DNA of 64,000 nt. Source: Symsagittifera roscoffensis. Its lineage: Eukaryota > Xenacoelomorpha > Acoela > Convolutidae. The stretch covers positions 44,581,430-44,645,429 of the forward strand of contig NC_087065.1 of assembly GCF_963678635.1 (NCBI RefSeq). The letters run 5' to 3'. Made by a program: the position numbers and the translations under genes. Under the pieces are notes generated by a model that saw only the letters and a list, made by a program, of their open reading frames with translations, did no database searches and was not told where the DNA came from. Shown piece after piece: positions 54,130-64,000 of this stretch; position 1 is the first letter of the stretch; each line of letters begins with the position of its first letter.

Positions 54130-54830
54130 CAAAAATCCATTATAATCGATTATAATTGATTATAATCCCTTTTGTTTGTCCATTTTTGTCTTCGAAGTTG
54201 CATCTAAAGTGCTTATATTTTATGCTTTTTTTGGACATTGTTTTCTATGAAAAATGAGAAAAATATTTTAAAAGTTTTCCAATTGATTCAAAATTATAAG
54301 TTTTTTTTTCATTTCTTCCCCATTAGGGTTGTTTTGTGATGAATATTTTAAGCTTTTTTAAACACCAAAACATCAGCAAATTGATTCAGTCTCATGATTG
54401 ATTCGGAAAATTTATTTTTCACATACCGCGAGAACCTTTCCCTTCATATGAAAGGATCTCTATGAAACTTTTGTTTCGTGGTAAAACTTTGTGTTCAGAT
54501 GAAACAAAGTGTTCAAGAGATCTCTCTTTTAGAGATTTTCTTATTGACACAAAATTAATAACCCATAAGATATAATTCGAATATCGCAAAATTTCGGCAA
54601 AATGAGAGATTATAATCGATTATAATCGATTATAATTGATTTTAAGGGTTTTTAGTAAGAACTGTAATCAATTATAATCGATTATAAGAGATTATAATCT
54701 CTTGGAAAATATCACGATTATAATCAATTATAAATCCCTTTAGGACCTAATTTTGGTAATTATAATGGATTATAATTGTCAACAAATCATCATAATAATC
54801 CGTTATAATCGATTATTTACGCCTAAACTT
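54130..54830. repeat. Clusters of ATTATAATCGATTATAAT palindromes
   Basis: Three clusters (about 54138-54170, 54605-54740, 54760-54825) of overlapping self-complementary motifs such as ATTATAATCGATTATAAT and CAATTATAATCGATTATAA. The same motif occurs in R2 copies. Origin by expansion of a short palindromic unit is likely. Confidence 0.65.
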
Positions 54831-55267
54831 GGATGCGGGCGTGCCCGCATGCATAGACTCAATGCAAGCTATGCATACTGGTACGGCTCACCGGGTCAAT
54901 TAGTAAAGTAAGATTATTTTCGTGCTCTCTTGTTCGTTGTAGTTTATCCTCTCTTTTTTTCAACTGGTGGATTTAAGGCCCGTAAGTAATATCATATTTC
55001 TAGCAGTAATTAAAAAACCAAATGCTCTTTAACCATCTTGTTTTTGGGCCAACACTATTCTTTTTGGTAATCAATGCTGCATTCCCTACCCGTACCGAGA
55101 AATTTTTTTTTTCTGACCTGAAATACTTTGTATCTAGTCTAATTTCTGGTCAGAAATTCTTTTTGAAATGTTTAAATAAAGCATGGATTTTCTATAAATA
55201 CTTTATTTCTTATCCTAATTCTGATCAGAAATTAGCTAAATCTAGGCTATTTCTAGCTAGAAAAAGT

Positions 55268-55340
55268 CTCCTGGTGGGGCTCGAACCCGCGCCCTTTTGG
55301 TTTCTATACACTTGATCTAACCACTAGGCTACAGCCCTTT
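55268..55340 (-). pseudogene. tRNA-like sequence (pseudogene or SINE head)
   Basis: On minus, TAGCCTAGTGGTTA fits an A box and GGTTCGAGCCC fits a B box, at tRNA-like spacing. TTTTT follows soon after, as for an RNA polymerase III terminator. The T arm nearly pairs (GCGGG/CCCAC around TTCGAGC, one mismatch), but the acceptor strands (AGGGCTG against CAGGAGA) do not pair and no good anticodon stem is seen. A functional tRNA is therefore unlikely. Confidence 0.5.
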
Positions 55341-55465
55341 ATAAAGTTAACAAGTTTTAGGAGAATGACAATGTTATAACAAGTGTAAGTTTACATTGCA
55401 TTCGCTACTGCTATTGTGTATACTCGAAGCAAGTTTATCTCGAGCAGTTAACTGATTTCTGGTTA

Positions 55466-55997
55466 TTGTTCCGACTTTCGATACGAAAGAAACGGAACAT
55501 TTGTGCTCGGGGTGGGTTTTTTTTTCTTCAGACAAATTTCGACTTTTTAACTAGCCATTTTTGACGGAATTTTTTTATATCATTCGAAAGGTATTGTTGT
55601 CCTGAGCTCAAATTTGAAAAGATATTTCACCTGTGATCATTTTTCGTAAAGTTACGGGTTTAAAGATTGCCATTTTGGCCAATTTAAGACAATTAACGCG
55701 CGATATATTTCGCGCTATTAACGCGTAAGCGGAGAGTTAATCCGTCTTAGAAATCGTTCCAAATTGATTAAAAGAAGCTTATTTGCCATAAATGCTGTGT
55801 TACAAGGAGTAAAATTTATCCTTTTGTGCTTTATATGGCGTGTGGGGGGATGATTTTCATAAAAATTTTCAAAATTTTGAAGAAAAAAAGTTTTCATTTT
55901 GTTTTATTTCATTGAACTTTTTAAAGTTATTACTGCTCCATAAACCTTAAAAGGCAGTCGGAACATTCAGGGCTTCGCCCTGATACGAGCAGTCTTG
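55466..55997 (+). mobile_element. R1 element, complete and well preserved
   Basis: Starts TTGTTCCGACTTTCGATACG and ends CAGGGCTTCGCCCTGATACG with AGCAGTCTTG followed by TTTC. It is the best plus-orientation reference copy; CCGACTTTCGATACGAAAG at the start forms its own hairpin. Confidence 0.85.
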
Positions 55998-56324
55998 TTT
56001 CTTTCTAGAAACTGTTTGTTTCTAAACCAGAAAAGAAATAGATCACTTCTGCGCGGAAAATACGAGAAAACTAGGCTTAGATAATCTACATAGAATTTCT
56101 ATCTAGAAAAACAGCTTCCGCTCGGTACGGGTAATCAACAGTACGGGAAATTGTAATAAATCTACCTCGCTGTTTCATTTGCTTATCTATTTCTTGATCA
56201 ATTTATTTTGCTTTGTTTTTAAATCTGCCTCTGCTTCTGTGCTGGTTAAATAGTGCTGTGCTGGTTATAGGTTTATCGAAACATCTGAACTCCAGTTCAA
56301 ATTACTACCCGCATTGGAGTTCCA

Positions 56325-57335
56325 TAAATAATAATCGATTATAATTGAGTTTCACTGTCAGAATGAAAAAAAAATCGATTATAATCAATTAAAAATGGAT
56401 AATAATATTACTCTTTTTCGAGGAAACAAAATCCATTGTTAATCCATTATTATCGATTTTTTTTTCAACTTTGTGGACACTGACAATAAAACTCAATTAT
56501 AATCAATATTTCTGATTTTGTTGAGATGCGAATTCCAACGCATTTAAAGACTTTTCTACGTTTTAAAATAAAGTTGGTTATTGTTGATTATTTAAAAAAA
56601 ATGATAATTTTTTTCTTTTTTATGTTACTCAATAGCTGAATTTTGTTCCTTTCAACAATTGCCCGCTTCTGTTCCCTCCAAGGTTTGCACCATTGCCCTT
56701 TTTGTACCCGTACACCCGCCATCCCCCATCTGAACCAATCCCAGCTCTGCCCCACCTGAACCAACCCCTCTCTACCAAATAAATCTCAACTGAACCAATT
56801 CCCCCCCCACACACACACACACTCACCACACCGTTATCAGATCATAGGGTGGAGGTTCAAGTGGGTGGGGGGAGGGGGGATGCTGGTTCAGGTGCGGGGT
56901 CGGATGATTCAGGTGGGGCACGGGTGGTTCAGCGTGGGTGGGGGTGTGGGGGGGGGGGGGGGGGCAAAGAGGCAAACGTTGGAATGAGTGTTGAAATCTT
57001 TTTGCAATTTGAGTTTAGGTTTTAAAAAGGAGTAGGAAGAACACTCACTTTGCAAAGATTTTGCATTACTCAATTATTAAATGCAGAAACTCATGCAAAA
57101 TTTTGCACGACGCAAAACGAGAAAAAAAACGTGGAAAAAACCCATTTAAATATGATTTTGTACTTGTTTTATAATCCATTATAATGGATTTCAAATGATT
57201 ATAATGCATTGTGTTTTTGCCTGAAAAAATGGATTTAGTTCCATTTTTTATCCAATTTTGTTGTCTAAGCCTAGCATGGAAATCGATTATATTGACAATG
57301 TTTTAGACCACAAAAACCCATTATAATCAATTTTT
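56325..57335 (-). repeat. R2 element, copy c
   Basis: Inverse complement of copy a, block by block: ATAATCGATTATAATTGAG, CACTGTCAGAATG, CGTTTTAAAATAAAGTTGG, GAATTTTGTTCCTTTCAAC, a C-rich/G-rich block (56690-56970, with CTGAACCA units on one side and GGTTCAGG units on the other, and a run of about 20 G), GATTTTGCATTACTCAATTA, and ATCCATTATAATGGATTTC. Confidence 0.65.
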
Positions 57336-58521
57336 TTTTCACTTTTCTTAGATTCGGTTAATTAACGTTCTTCATCAACGCTATATTATTTTACAGTTGG
57401 TGTTTACTTTTTTAATCACACGCCTACTCCTGTCTCCAAAAACAACACCAAGTCAACGCAACACCAAATGTGTCGGTTAAATGAGCAAAAATTCCACTTC
57501 AATCAGAATCCCATAAAAAACTTGATTTACTTTTTTGATAGGTTAACTAAATTGGTTTTGCGATCTCTGTCAAACCACTAGAAAGACACTAAATGTCAAA
57601 ATAAATGTACCGCGGACCAAATTTTGGAGGAAAAAAAAACAAAAGAAATACCGTTTTTAGCACTTTTTTTTGAAAATTTTGGTAAAACAAAAAGCCTGTA
57701 AAAATTTTTTTAGCATTCACGGGCCAAAAATTGATGTCTTAAAATAGTACCAAAGGTCATTGGTTCGCATTTCGGAGCGTGGACAAAGGGATCCCCTTTT
57801 CGAAACCTCGCCCGTGTATTTGGCAATGCACTTGCGCGCCTTGAACTTTTTTTGAAACTTTTAATATTCAAAACATTTTCAGGCGAGTTAAAGGGTTAAA
57901 GGGCTGCGAGACATAACATTTAGGCTGAACTACCAAAGCCGTTTTATATTCCTAAAGACACCGAATGATAATGTTGGAATAGGCTTTTGAATGTTTGTCA
58001 ATTAGTTTTCTGGTACTTTTATTATATAAACACAACGAACCAGATCTAGTGATATATCACAGAGAAACCATTCAGTCTTGCTTTGAGCTGTTATAAAACA
58101 TTGAAAAATCTCCAAATGAAAAAAAAGACCTGGTTCCATTTTGTGAGTCTAACTTGAAAATTTTAAAAATCAGAGGACATTACATTATTCCTTTAATTAA
58201 TGAATCCTGTTGCAAAAGCATTGGATGTAGACATCATTTTATTACTTCATTAAGTTTGAGTGTGACAACTTTTTCTCCATTTTCTATGACTGAAAGGGCT
58301 TCAGTCTGGTTCCACTCTTGATTTCCGACGACCTCATTGAACTAGCCACAAGCGGCTGAAAAATTAACTGACCCTAAGCCATAGCTCCTTCTCAATATAC
58401 CAACGCGGTTTGAAAAATTATAGGATCTAATTATTCCAAAGAATGGAGTTTAAAAAAAACAAGGGTCAAATGTAATGCAATGACTTAACCCTCATCTTTC
58501 AAAATTAAAGACATAAAATTG
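57336..58521. other. AT-rich intergenic sequence
   Basis: No feature recognised; a few short inverted AAAATCG-type motifs only. Confidence 0.35.
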
Positions 58522-58951
58522 CTTTTTCTTCCGACCATTTGAAAAGGCGGGAACTTTGTATTCGGACGTGCTTTAGTTTTTTTTTTTAGGCTTAGAATAA
58601 TTTTTTTATGGCACAAAAATTTACAGTAGCATAATTTGAGCCGTACAAGCTCCAGTAAAATTTGTTTTTTTTTAGTAATTTAGCTTCTTTTTTGAACCAA
58701 AAACTCCAAAAATCCAAAAAAAAACTACTAACAAAATTGAAAACTTTTCCGGTCAATTGTTTCGCAAAAATTGTTTTAAAATTTGCTCATTTTACTCTGA
58801 TTGTCGAATATGTTTAAGCTTCACCTTTCTTTCAGGTCTTTTTTATCACCCTTTATCATGCCACGCCGAAAAAAAATACACAAATTTGAAACGCTTTTTT
58901 TACTATGGTCGGAACGTTTTGTGCTACTTGCTTAGTAACCGGCTATCCTTG
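58522..58951 (+). mobile_element. R3 element, internally deleted
   Basis: Starts TTTTTCTTCCGACCATTTG and ends TATGGTCGGAACGTTTTG, CTACTTGCTTAGTAACC, GGCTATCCTTG followed by TTAAC. It is about 150 bp shorter than the copy at 3774. Confidence 0.65.
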
Positions 58952-61173
58952 TTAACAATTTGTTTACGTTTTTTTCACAAGGCTCTGGTTTCATCAATTT
59001 TTGTTGCTAATTCAACCCGGGCTGACCTCCATAGACGAAAGCGCAAATCATACAATTTCAAACACTTAATCTATGGAAAAGGCTACCCAAACAATTTTCA
59101 AACATTTTTGCAAAATGAGTTTGATTGATATATAAAAAGTATGATATGGATTTCCTCGAGGATAAGATTAAGAACAGTTCTGCTTTCTCAGCAAAAAAGG
59201 AGATTTTAACATTAGAAAACAAATTTTCTCCTAATTTTTCCTTTCTGTTCAGAGACTACTCGTCGTATAAGTTTAAATTATTTTTTGCCTCATTTTGCTG
59301 GATTTGAATTGTAAAAAAATATTAATCGCGAAATTTTTATGTATGAAAAAGTTCTATTTTACACGTTCCATATTTGAATAACGCTTGTCATTCAATATCC
59401 ATATACAATATCCATAATTATCATTCAATAATTATAGACCTTTCTTGCATTTTTCTGAATTTATGGAATTGTATAATTATATGGAAAGTGTATGACTAGC
59501 ATTTTTCATACATGAAAATTTCATGACTAGCATTTTCGTTCAACACGGGAATATAGTTGAAAGTAGTTTGTACTACCTGAAAATAGGTTTTTCTAGAGAA
59601 ACTCAGAAATAGCAAAAAAAAAATGGATCAAGGGCATTATATGGTGATTTTTTGCGTACCAGAATTTTTACTTTTAGAAGTCTATCAAACTCTGTTTTTA
59701 GGACGTTTCCTTTATTAAATGAACGTCTCGAATACATCGCTGTTCTAAGAATTAACGATAATTTTATTGGATCTGTTTTACAACCCCTTATGGTATCAAC
59801 TATACAATCTCCACCTCTACCCAGTGAATAAGCATCTACACATAAAGAACACTACTATACCTTCATACTATCCTGATTGAAAGTTGTACTCAATTTATTC
59901 GCTATCGTCAATATATGAATTAGGCGCAAAAAATCCCTAAGTTCGAACTCTTTCAATTTTTTTTCTACATAGGTCCTAAAACTAACCTACGGCTATCTGC
60001 CCCCTTAAAAAAGCACGCCACAACAGTTTCTATTTTGCTCTCGTAAACAAAAAAGTTTTGATAATTATTTAAATCAAATATTTAATGTGATCAATTTATG
60101 AGTTTCTGAAGCGACTATGTGCAGTAGAATACCAAGACACCTGTAGGAAAACTGATAATTATTGCTATACTTATGGTTAAAAAAACGTTTTTTGTTAAAA
60201 TAATTTCTCATTTGGAATATTAGATTCTAAAAGCAGAGCGCGCGGGTTGAATTATTTTAGGTGTATCGAGAGAAGTTCATAAAATTTTACTAAATTTCAC
60301 TTCGTCCACAAATGCTTCTTCCCTCACAAAATCACTCAAAGACATTAATTAGGCTTGATCAAGGAAAATTGAGTTCGCAAAATGGTACCAAAGAAAGACG
60401 CTTTAGGTGGCGAAAGAGATTTAGATGGTGAATCAAGAGGTCAAGTTAACCCAGACCAGCCTCTTTCGATTAAAAAAATGGTCAAACTTTGAATTTCAAA
60501 GTTTTAAAATGACGGAACGCCAAGATTATTCTGCTCAATTATTTGACCAGCAAAACAATAAATGCAAAACAATAAATGCAACTCTTGAGTTTCTAACCAT
60601 AACCTTAGGAGTAAAAAGGTTTAATTTGACATTATTTTAGTAACAGGGATGAAAAAGGTAAAAACCCCGGCGCGCGGTGAACGTTTCTTCTTTATCTTTA
60701 AGTTTATTCAAAAAGCAGATAAAAAGATAAAAAGAAAACAAATTAGTTTCAATTTTTTGCATCTTGGCGAGTCTTTGATTTGAATTATCGGGAGAATTAA
60801 AATGATTATAAAATTCACACATAATCTGAAATAGGAATATCAACTCCTCGAAAAATGTTTTATTTTTTCTGAGCAAGCTTTAGATTTTTGCCGAAACTAT
60901 AAAATTGCCGAATGCTTCAAAACTACTTGTAATACTAAAAAAAAGAGACCCGGAACTTTATAAATAAACCTAAATTGTTTAAAAATTGCTGTAATTTTGC
61001 CTACCCCTTGCCCTATGAAAAAGTTCTCGTCTAGAAAATAAAAGATGATCAACAAAATCATAAATTTCCATCGCAAGTTAAAACAGCACGTTAATTTTCG
61101 AAAATTTTGACCGAAATTAAATTTACAGATTCTAAGTTATGGTTAGGATCACTTATCAGAATGAGCGAGTCTT
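58952..61173. other. AT-rich intergenic sequence downstream of the neuropeptide gene
   Basis: No gene called. A 36-codon frame from ATG 60381 (MVPKKDALGGERDLDGE visible) has a non-repetitive, hydrophilic composition and might be a small exon, but nothing else supports it. Confidence 0.35.
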
Positions 61174-61545
61174 TTACATGGGCGCTGTCATGAATCGAAG
61201 TCGTTTTTCAGGAGTCAGGTGTCGCGAAGAGAATCGGAGTCGCTTCAGTGGGTCCTGGAAGCGAAGTCGTTTCTCGGGCGTATAAAACCGGAGTCGCTTC
61301 TCTGGTGAGTAAAAACGGAGTCGTTTTTGAGGATTGTAAAACCGAAGTCGCTTTGCCGTCTCGATATTTCCTTCGAGTTCACTTTCCGACTCTGGTCCGG
61401 CCTCGGACTTGTCGCCCCCGAAATACTCGTACGGGTCCTCAGCTTCCATCTCGGCTGCGAGTTGCTCACGTGTCGGATTCTCCTCGGCCGCAATCAAACC
61501 GGCAACAACGAGAGACGACAGCAGAGCAAAATAGACGCTTTTCAT
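61174..61545 (-). CDS. Neuropeptide prohormone with six LRF-type peptides
   Basis: 123 residues in one exon. Residues 1-20 (MKSVYFALLSSLVVAGLIAA) are a signal peptide, then an acidic spacer (21-64). From 65 on there are six Lys-Arg sites (65-66, 74-75, 83-84, 92-93, 101-102, 114-115), each followed by LRF: LRFYNPQ, LRFYSPE, LRFYTPE, LRFQDPL, LRFSSRHLTPE and LRFMTAPM. The layout is that of a secreted precursor cut by proprotein convertases. None of the peptides ends in Gly before the cleavage site, so C-terminal amidation as in FMRFamide-type peptides is not predicted, and LRF is N-terminal in each. The gene is about 50% G+C against about 33% around it, with clearly codon-selected sequence. 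The shadow frames on plus have no such structure. Confidence 0.85.
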   Translation of the reverse strand: MKSVYFALLSSLVVAGLIAAEENPTREQLAAEMEAEDPYEYFGGDKSEAGPESESELEGNIETAKRLRFYNPQKRLRFYSPEKRLRFYTPEKRLRFQDPLKRLRFSSRHLTPEKRLRFMTAPM

Positions 61546-61586
61546 TTTCGGTTCTAATAATATCTACCAAATGGAAATGTATCAAA

Positions 61587-61591
61587 CTGAG
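61587..61591 (-). promoter_or_regulatory. 3' splice acceptor in the neuropeptide 5' leader
   Basis: On minus, TACTTGTTTTCTCAG is a strong acceptor 41 nt upstream of the ATG at 61545. It implies a leader intron or trans-splicing. No matching donor could be assigned by eye. Confidence 0.4.
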
Positions 61592-62199
61592 AAAACAAGT
61601 ACCGATGCGGAACGAAAATAAAATTTGATAGGATTCGATTTTTAATGAAGTAGAGAAGTAAATTTTCCCCACTGCCGCTTAACTTGGATGGCTGATTCTC
61701 CCTGGGAAAGAATTAATTGCGTTTTATTCTCTAAAACGGAAAATAAAGAATATTCACTGATCTTTTCCGTTGATGGCTAAATTCAACCAATCAAAATGCT
61801 TAACAAACCGTCTGCGAAATTAGGGCAAGAGGCTTTAAAAGTCCATTTTTTTTGTGTTCTGTTACTTCAATTGGCTAAAAAACAAAGCAAACCTGCAATA
61901 AAATGTTTAAATGAAGAAATCTAAATTTGAACATTTTTTTGAGTTGGGTCATAATGCTCATATCTTTCAGAAAACTAATGTAAACATGAAGCGTTCAATT
62001 GTAATCACGTATTTTTTTTTTGTTTTTGTCTAACTAAATGAGACTGTTTCACTGAAATTGTTAGTATGAAATAGCACCAAAATACGCTCCCTCTGTCCCT
62101 CTGGGTGGTGAGTGGATCGAACCCCTGAGGAAGAAAAATGTCCACTCCACCCCGCTTCATCTAAACCCATTCCTGCTAGTAATGAATATCCATGCCTAT
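61592..62199. other. Upstream region of the neuropeptide gene
   Basis: AT-rich; the promoter of the neuropeptide gene should lie here, but no TATA box can be chosen with confidence. Confidence 0.3.
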
Positions 62200-63605
62200 A
62201 AAGTACTGTTTCAACAGCTGGAAGCATATGGCCAACTTTGTACCTTACGACTCTCTTTTCTAATAAACTAGAAGCAATTAAAATGATCCTGTAGCTGTAG
62301 CATTGACAGGGTCTAAGCAGCACTGAAACTTTGTCCGATTAATCTGAAATAAAACCAAAAATAAAAAAAATTAGCTCTAAAAATTTGAAGAATAAATTTT
62401 AGTTATCTTTTTGTTACCGCACTAAACATTAATAAAAAAAATATTAACAATAAAATTTGAAGCTGTCCCAGAACACGGTTTTGAATTTTTTCTATTGAAA
62501 AATCAAATTGAAGCAGCAAGCAAAAGTTTATGCACCGACTTTTCAATTCCATGATGCAAACTCTGAGAACTGTCTAGTCTTAACATAAGCAAATAAATTA
62601 AAACTAGATGAATGATGAGATAAATCCTAAATATTGCCTAACTGTTTAGTCAAATCGAGCTTAAAGTACTGGAAATCAGATAAAACATCTAACTGTTTTT
62701 GAAATAAAAGGAAACTTTGCTAATTTCAAAAGCCATTGGAGCTTTCTAAGTTTTCTCTAATACTGGCTCTCCTTTTGGAATATAATTCCCACAAATGCGG
62801 CTACCTTGAATTATTCCTGTGGATCATTAATAACTCTAGTCATCCCTAGTCAATCAAGGAAGGTTCTCTTGCAAGATCTTGCTATAAAGTAATCTTCCTA
62901 TCTTGCTATCTTCCTATAAAGTAATGTTTCAACAGCTAAAAGCATATGGCTAATTTTGCACATTACGACTGTCCGACTTTTGTAAGACAAGAGAAGTAAT
63001 TAAAATGATCCTATAGCTGTAGCATTGACAGGGTCTAAGCAGCACTGAAATTTTGTCCAATCAATTTGAAAGGAAACCAAAAATTAAAAATAGCTCTAAA
63101 ACTTTGAAGAATAAATTTTTGTGAATTAATTGTTACCACAATAAGCAATTATTGGAAAAAATTTAACAATAACATTTAAAGTTGTCCCAGAATAAGTTTT
63201 TGATTTTTGTTCCATTTGAAAATCGAATTGAAATAGCAAACAGAAGCTTCGACTACGATTTTTCAATTTCATGATGCAAACTCTTAAAACTGTCTAGTTG
63301 TCTATTCTGAACTTAAGCAAATAAATTAACACTAGTTGAATGATCAGATAAATCCTAAATATTGCCTAACTGCTTGGTCACATCGAGCTTAAAATACTGG
63401 AAAACAGATGAAAACAACTAACTGTTTTTGAAACAAAAAATTTTACTCATTTCATTAGCCATTGGAACTTTCTGAGTTTTCTCTAATACCGGCTCTCTTT
63501 ATGGAGAATAATTTCCTCATAATCTGCTACCTTGAATTATTCCTGTGGATCATTAATAACTCTAGTCATCCCTAGTCAATCAAGGAGGGTTCTTTTGCAA
63601 GATCT
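62200..63605. repeat. Tandem duplication, two units of about 700 bp
   Basis: Unit 1 about 62200-62880, unit 2 about 62920-63605. Shared landmarks in order: TTTCAACAGCT(G/A)(G/A)AAGCATATGGC; GTAGCATTGACAGGGTCTAAG; AAATCCTAAATATTGCCTAAC; TTATTCCTGTGGATCATTAA; TGCAAGATCTTGC. Differences are scattered. No coding frame is conserved between the units. Confidence 0.8.
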
Positions 63606-64000
63606 TGCAAGGCTTTTGCAGATAAGGGTTAATTGTATCAGTTACAACTCACCAACAACTCGAAAACAATTGGTGACCAAAAATGGTGTTAACCAAATGG
63701 GGTGACAACTGTTAAGACTGCAACCGTTATTTATGGGACTTTCAGACAATGCTACACGCAAGTCTCCAATTGTGTTTCTGAAGAAGATTAACCACTTTTT
63801 AAATTACATGTTCTGACTCTCCTTTTCCGTCTTACTGTCAAACCATTTTAATGTCCTGTCGCCTTATTAACCTAGCAACTCAAAAAATCATCAAAATGGA
63901 CTCATTAGAATTAGACTTTTCAAGTTGAAACAAGTTGATGACAGTACTAGTTTCTATTTTTTTAACAAAAATCTTTTGAGCAAAAAATCAAGACTACTGG
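63606..64000. other. Right edge of window, nothing recognised
   Basis: No feature recognised. Confidence 0.35.

Larger units (their letters stand above)
55086..56133. repeat. Candidate element with ACCCGTACCGAG inverted ends
   Basis: TACCCGTACCGAGAAATTT near 55088 is inverted as CGCTCGGTACGGGTAATC near 56117. Between them are a tRNA-like sequence, TTTCTGATCAGAAATTAG-type palindromes and a nested R1 copy (55466-55997). Without R1 the unit would be about 515 bp. The inverted ends are only about 13 bp, so the element call is tentative. Confidence 0.4.

Noticed and set aside
55268-55340. Functional tRNA gene
   Set aside because: A and B boxes are good, but the acceptor and anticodon stems do not pair.
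58757-59128. 123-codon plus-strand frame
   Set aside because: It overlaps the R3 copy, has AT-driven composition and no recognisable domain.
61248-61628. 126-codon plus-strand frame opposite the neuropeptide gene
   Set aside because: It mirrors the minus-strand gene; the minus frame has signal peptide and repeated cleavage sites, the plus frame has no structure.
1-64000. CRISPR arrays, bacterial operons, ribosome binding sites
   Set aside because: The sequence is eukaryotic in character; repeats are dispersed or minisatellite, with no uniform repeat-spacer array.

Overview
The window reads as AT-rich (about two thirds A+T), repeat-dominated DNA from an invertebrate animal. The reasons are: CR1/Jockey-type non-LTR retrotransposon remains with a PHD-type zinc finger in ORF1; a neuropeptide prohormone; one very short (41 nt) GT..AG intron with a TTCTCAG acceptor; and abundant small non-autonomous DNA elements. 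I cannot fix the phylum from the sequence. Almost none of the 64 kb is ordinary host coding sequence. The one convincing host gene is a secreted neuropeptide precursor at 61174-61545 on the minus strand.

1-33 kb and 52-61 kb are a mosaic of dispersed repeats. The commonest is a family of about 530 bp (called R1 here, 22 copies or fragments on both strands). Read in its own 5'->3' direction it starts TTGTTCCGACTTTCG, carries an inverted copy of that start (AGTCGGAACA) just before a terminal hairpin (CAGGGCTTCGCCCTG), and ends CAGTCTTG followed by TT. A second family (R3, about 570 bp, 4 copies) has unrelated internal sequence but the same plan and nearly the same ends (TTGTTCCGACC...ATCCTTG|TT). 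This is the layout of Helentron-type rolling-circle non-autonomous elements (HINEs). A third family (R2, about 1 kb, 3 copies) holds hypervariable C-rich/G-rich blocks and palindromes of the ATTATAATCGATTATAAT type. Smaller items are a 204-bp MITE with TA target duplication, a 473-bp near-palindrome, tRNA-like sequence, microsatellites and a 710-bp tandem duplication at the right end.

The most striking object is at 35882-50827: a 14.9-kb element with 3.6-4.1-kb terminal inverted repeats, 5'-AGTAGTAGAAGG ends and a perfect 6-bp target duplication (aacaca). Size, 6-bp duplication and AG...CT ends are those of a Polinton/Maverick, but its 7.3-kb core shows no DNA polymerase B, integrase, protease or ATPase. 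Instead it carries a compact set of small genes: four plus-strand loci built from one or more copies of a roughly 50-residue domain (beta strands followed by a Trp-containing helix, tentatively PC4-like), one spliced minus-strand gene with a C-terminal membrane anchor, and one ORF decayed by three in-frame stops.

This element sits inside a decayed LINE (minus strand; ORF1 and endonuclease on its right, reverse transcriptase and 3' tail on its left), and that LINE in turn sits inside an R1 copy (33335-33415 plus about 52301-52734). The three nested insertions give a relative chronology: R1, then LINE, then the 15-kb element.
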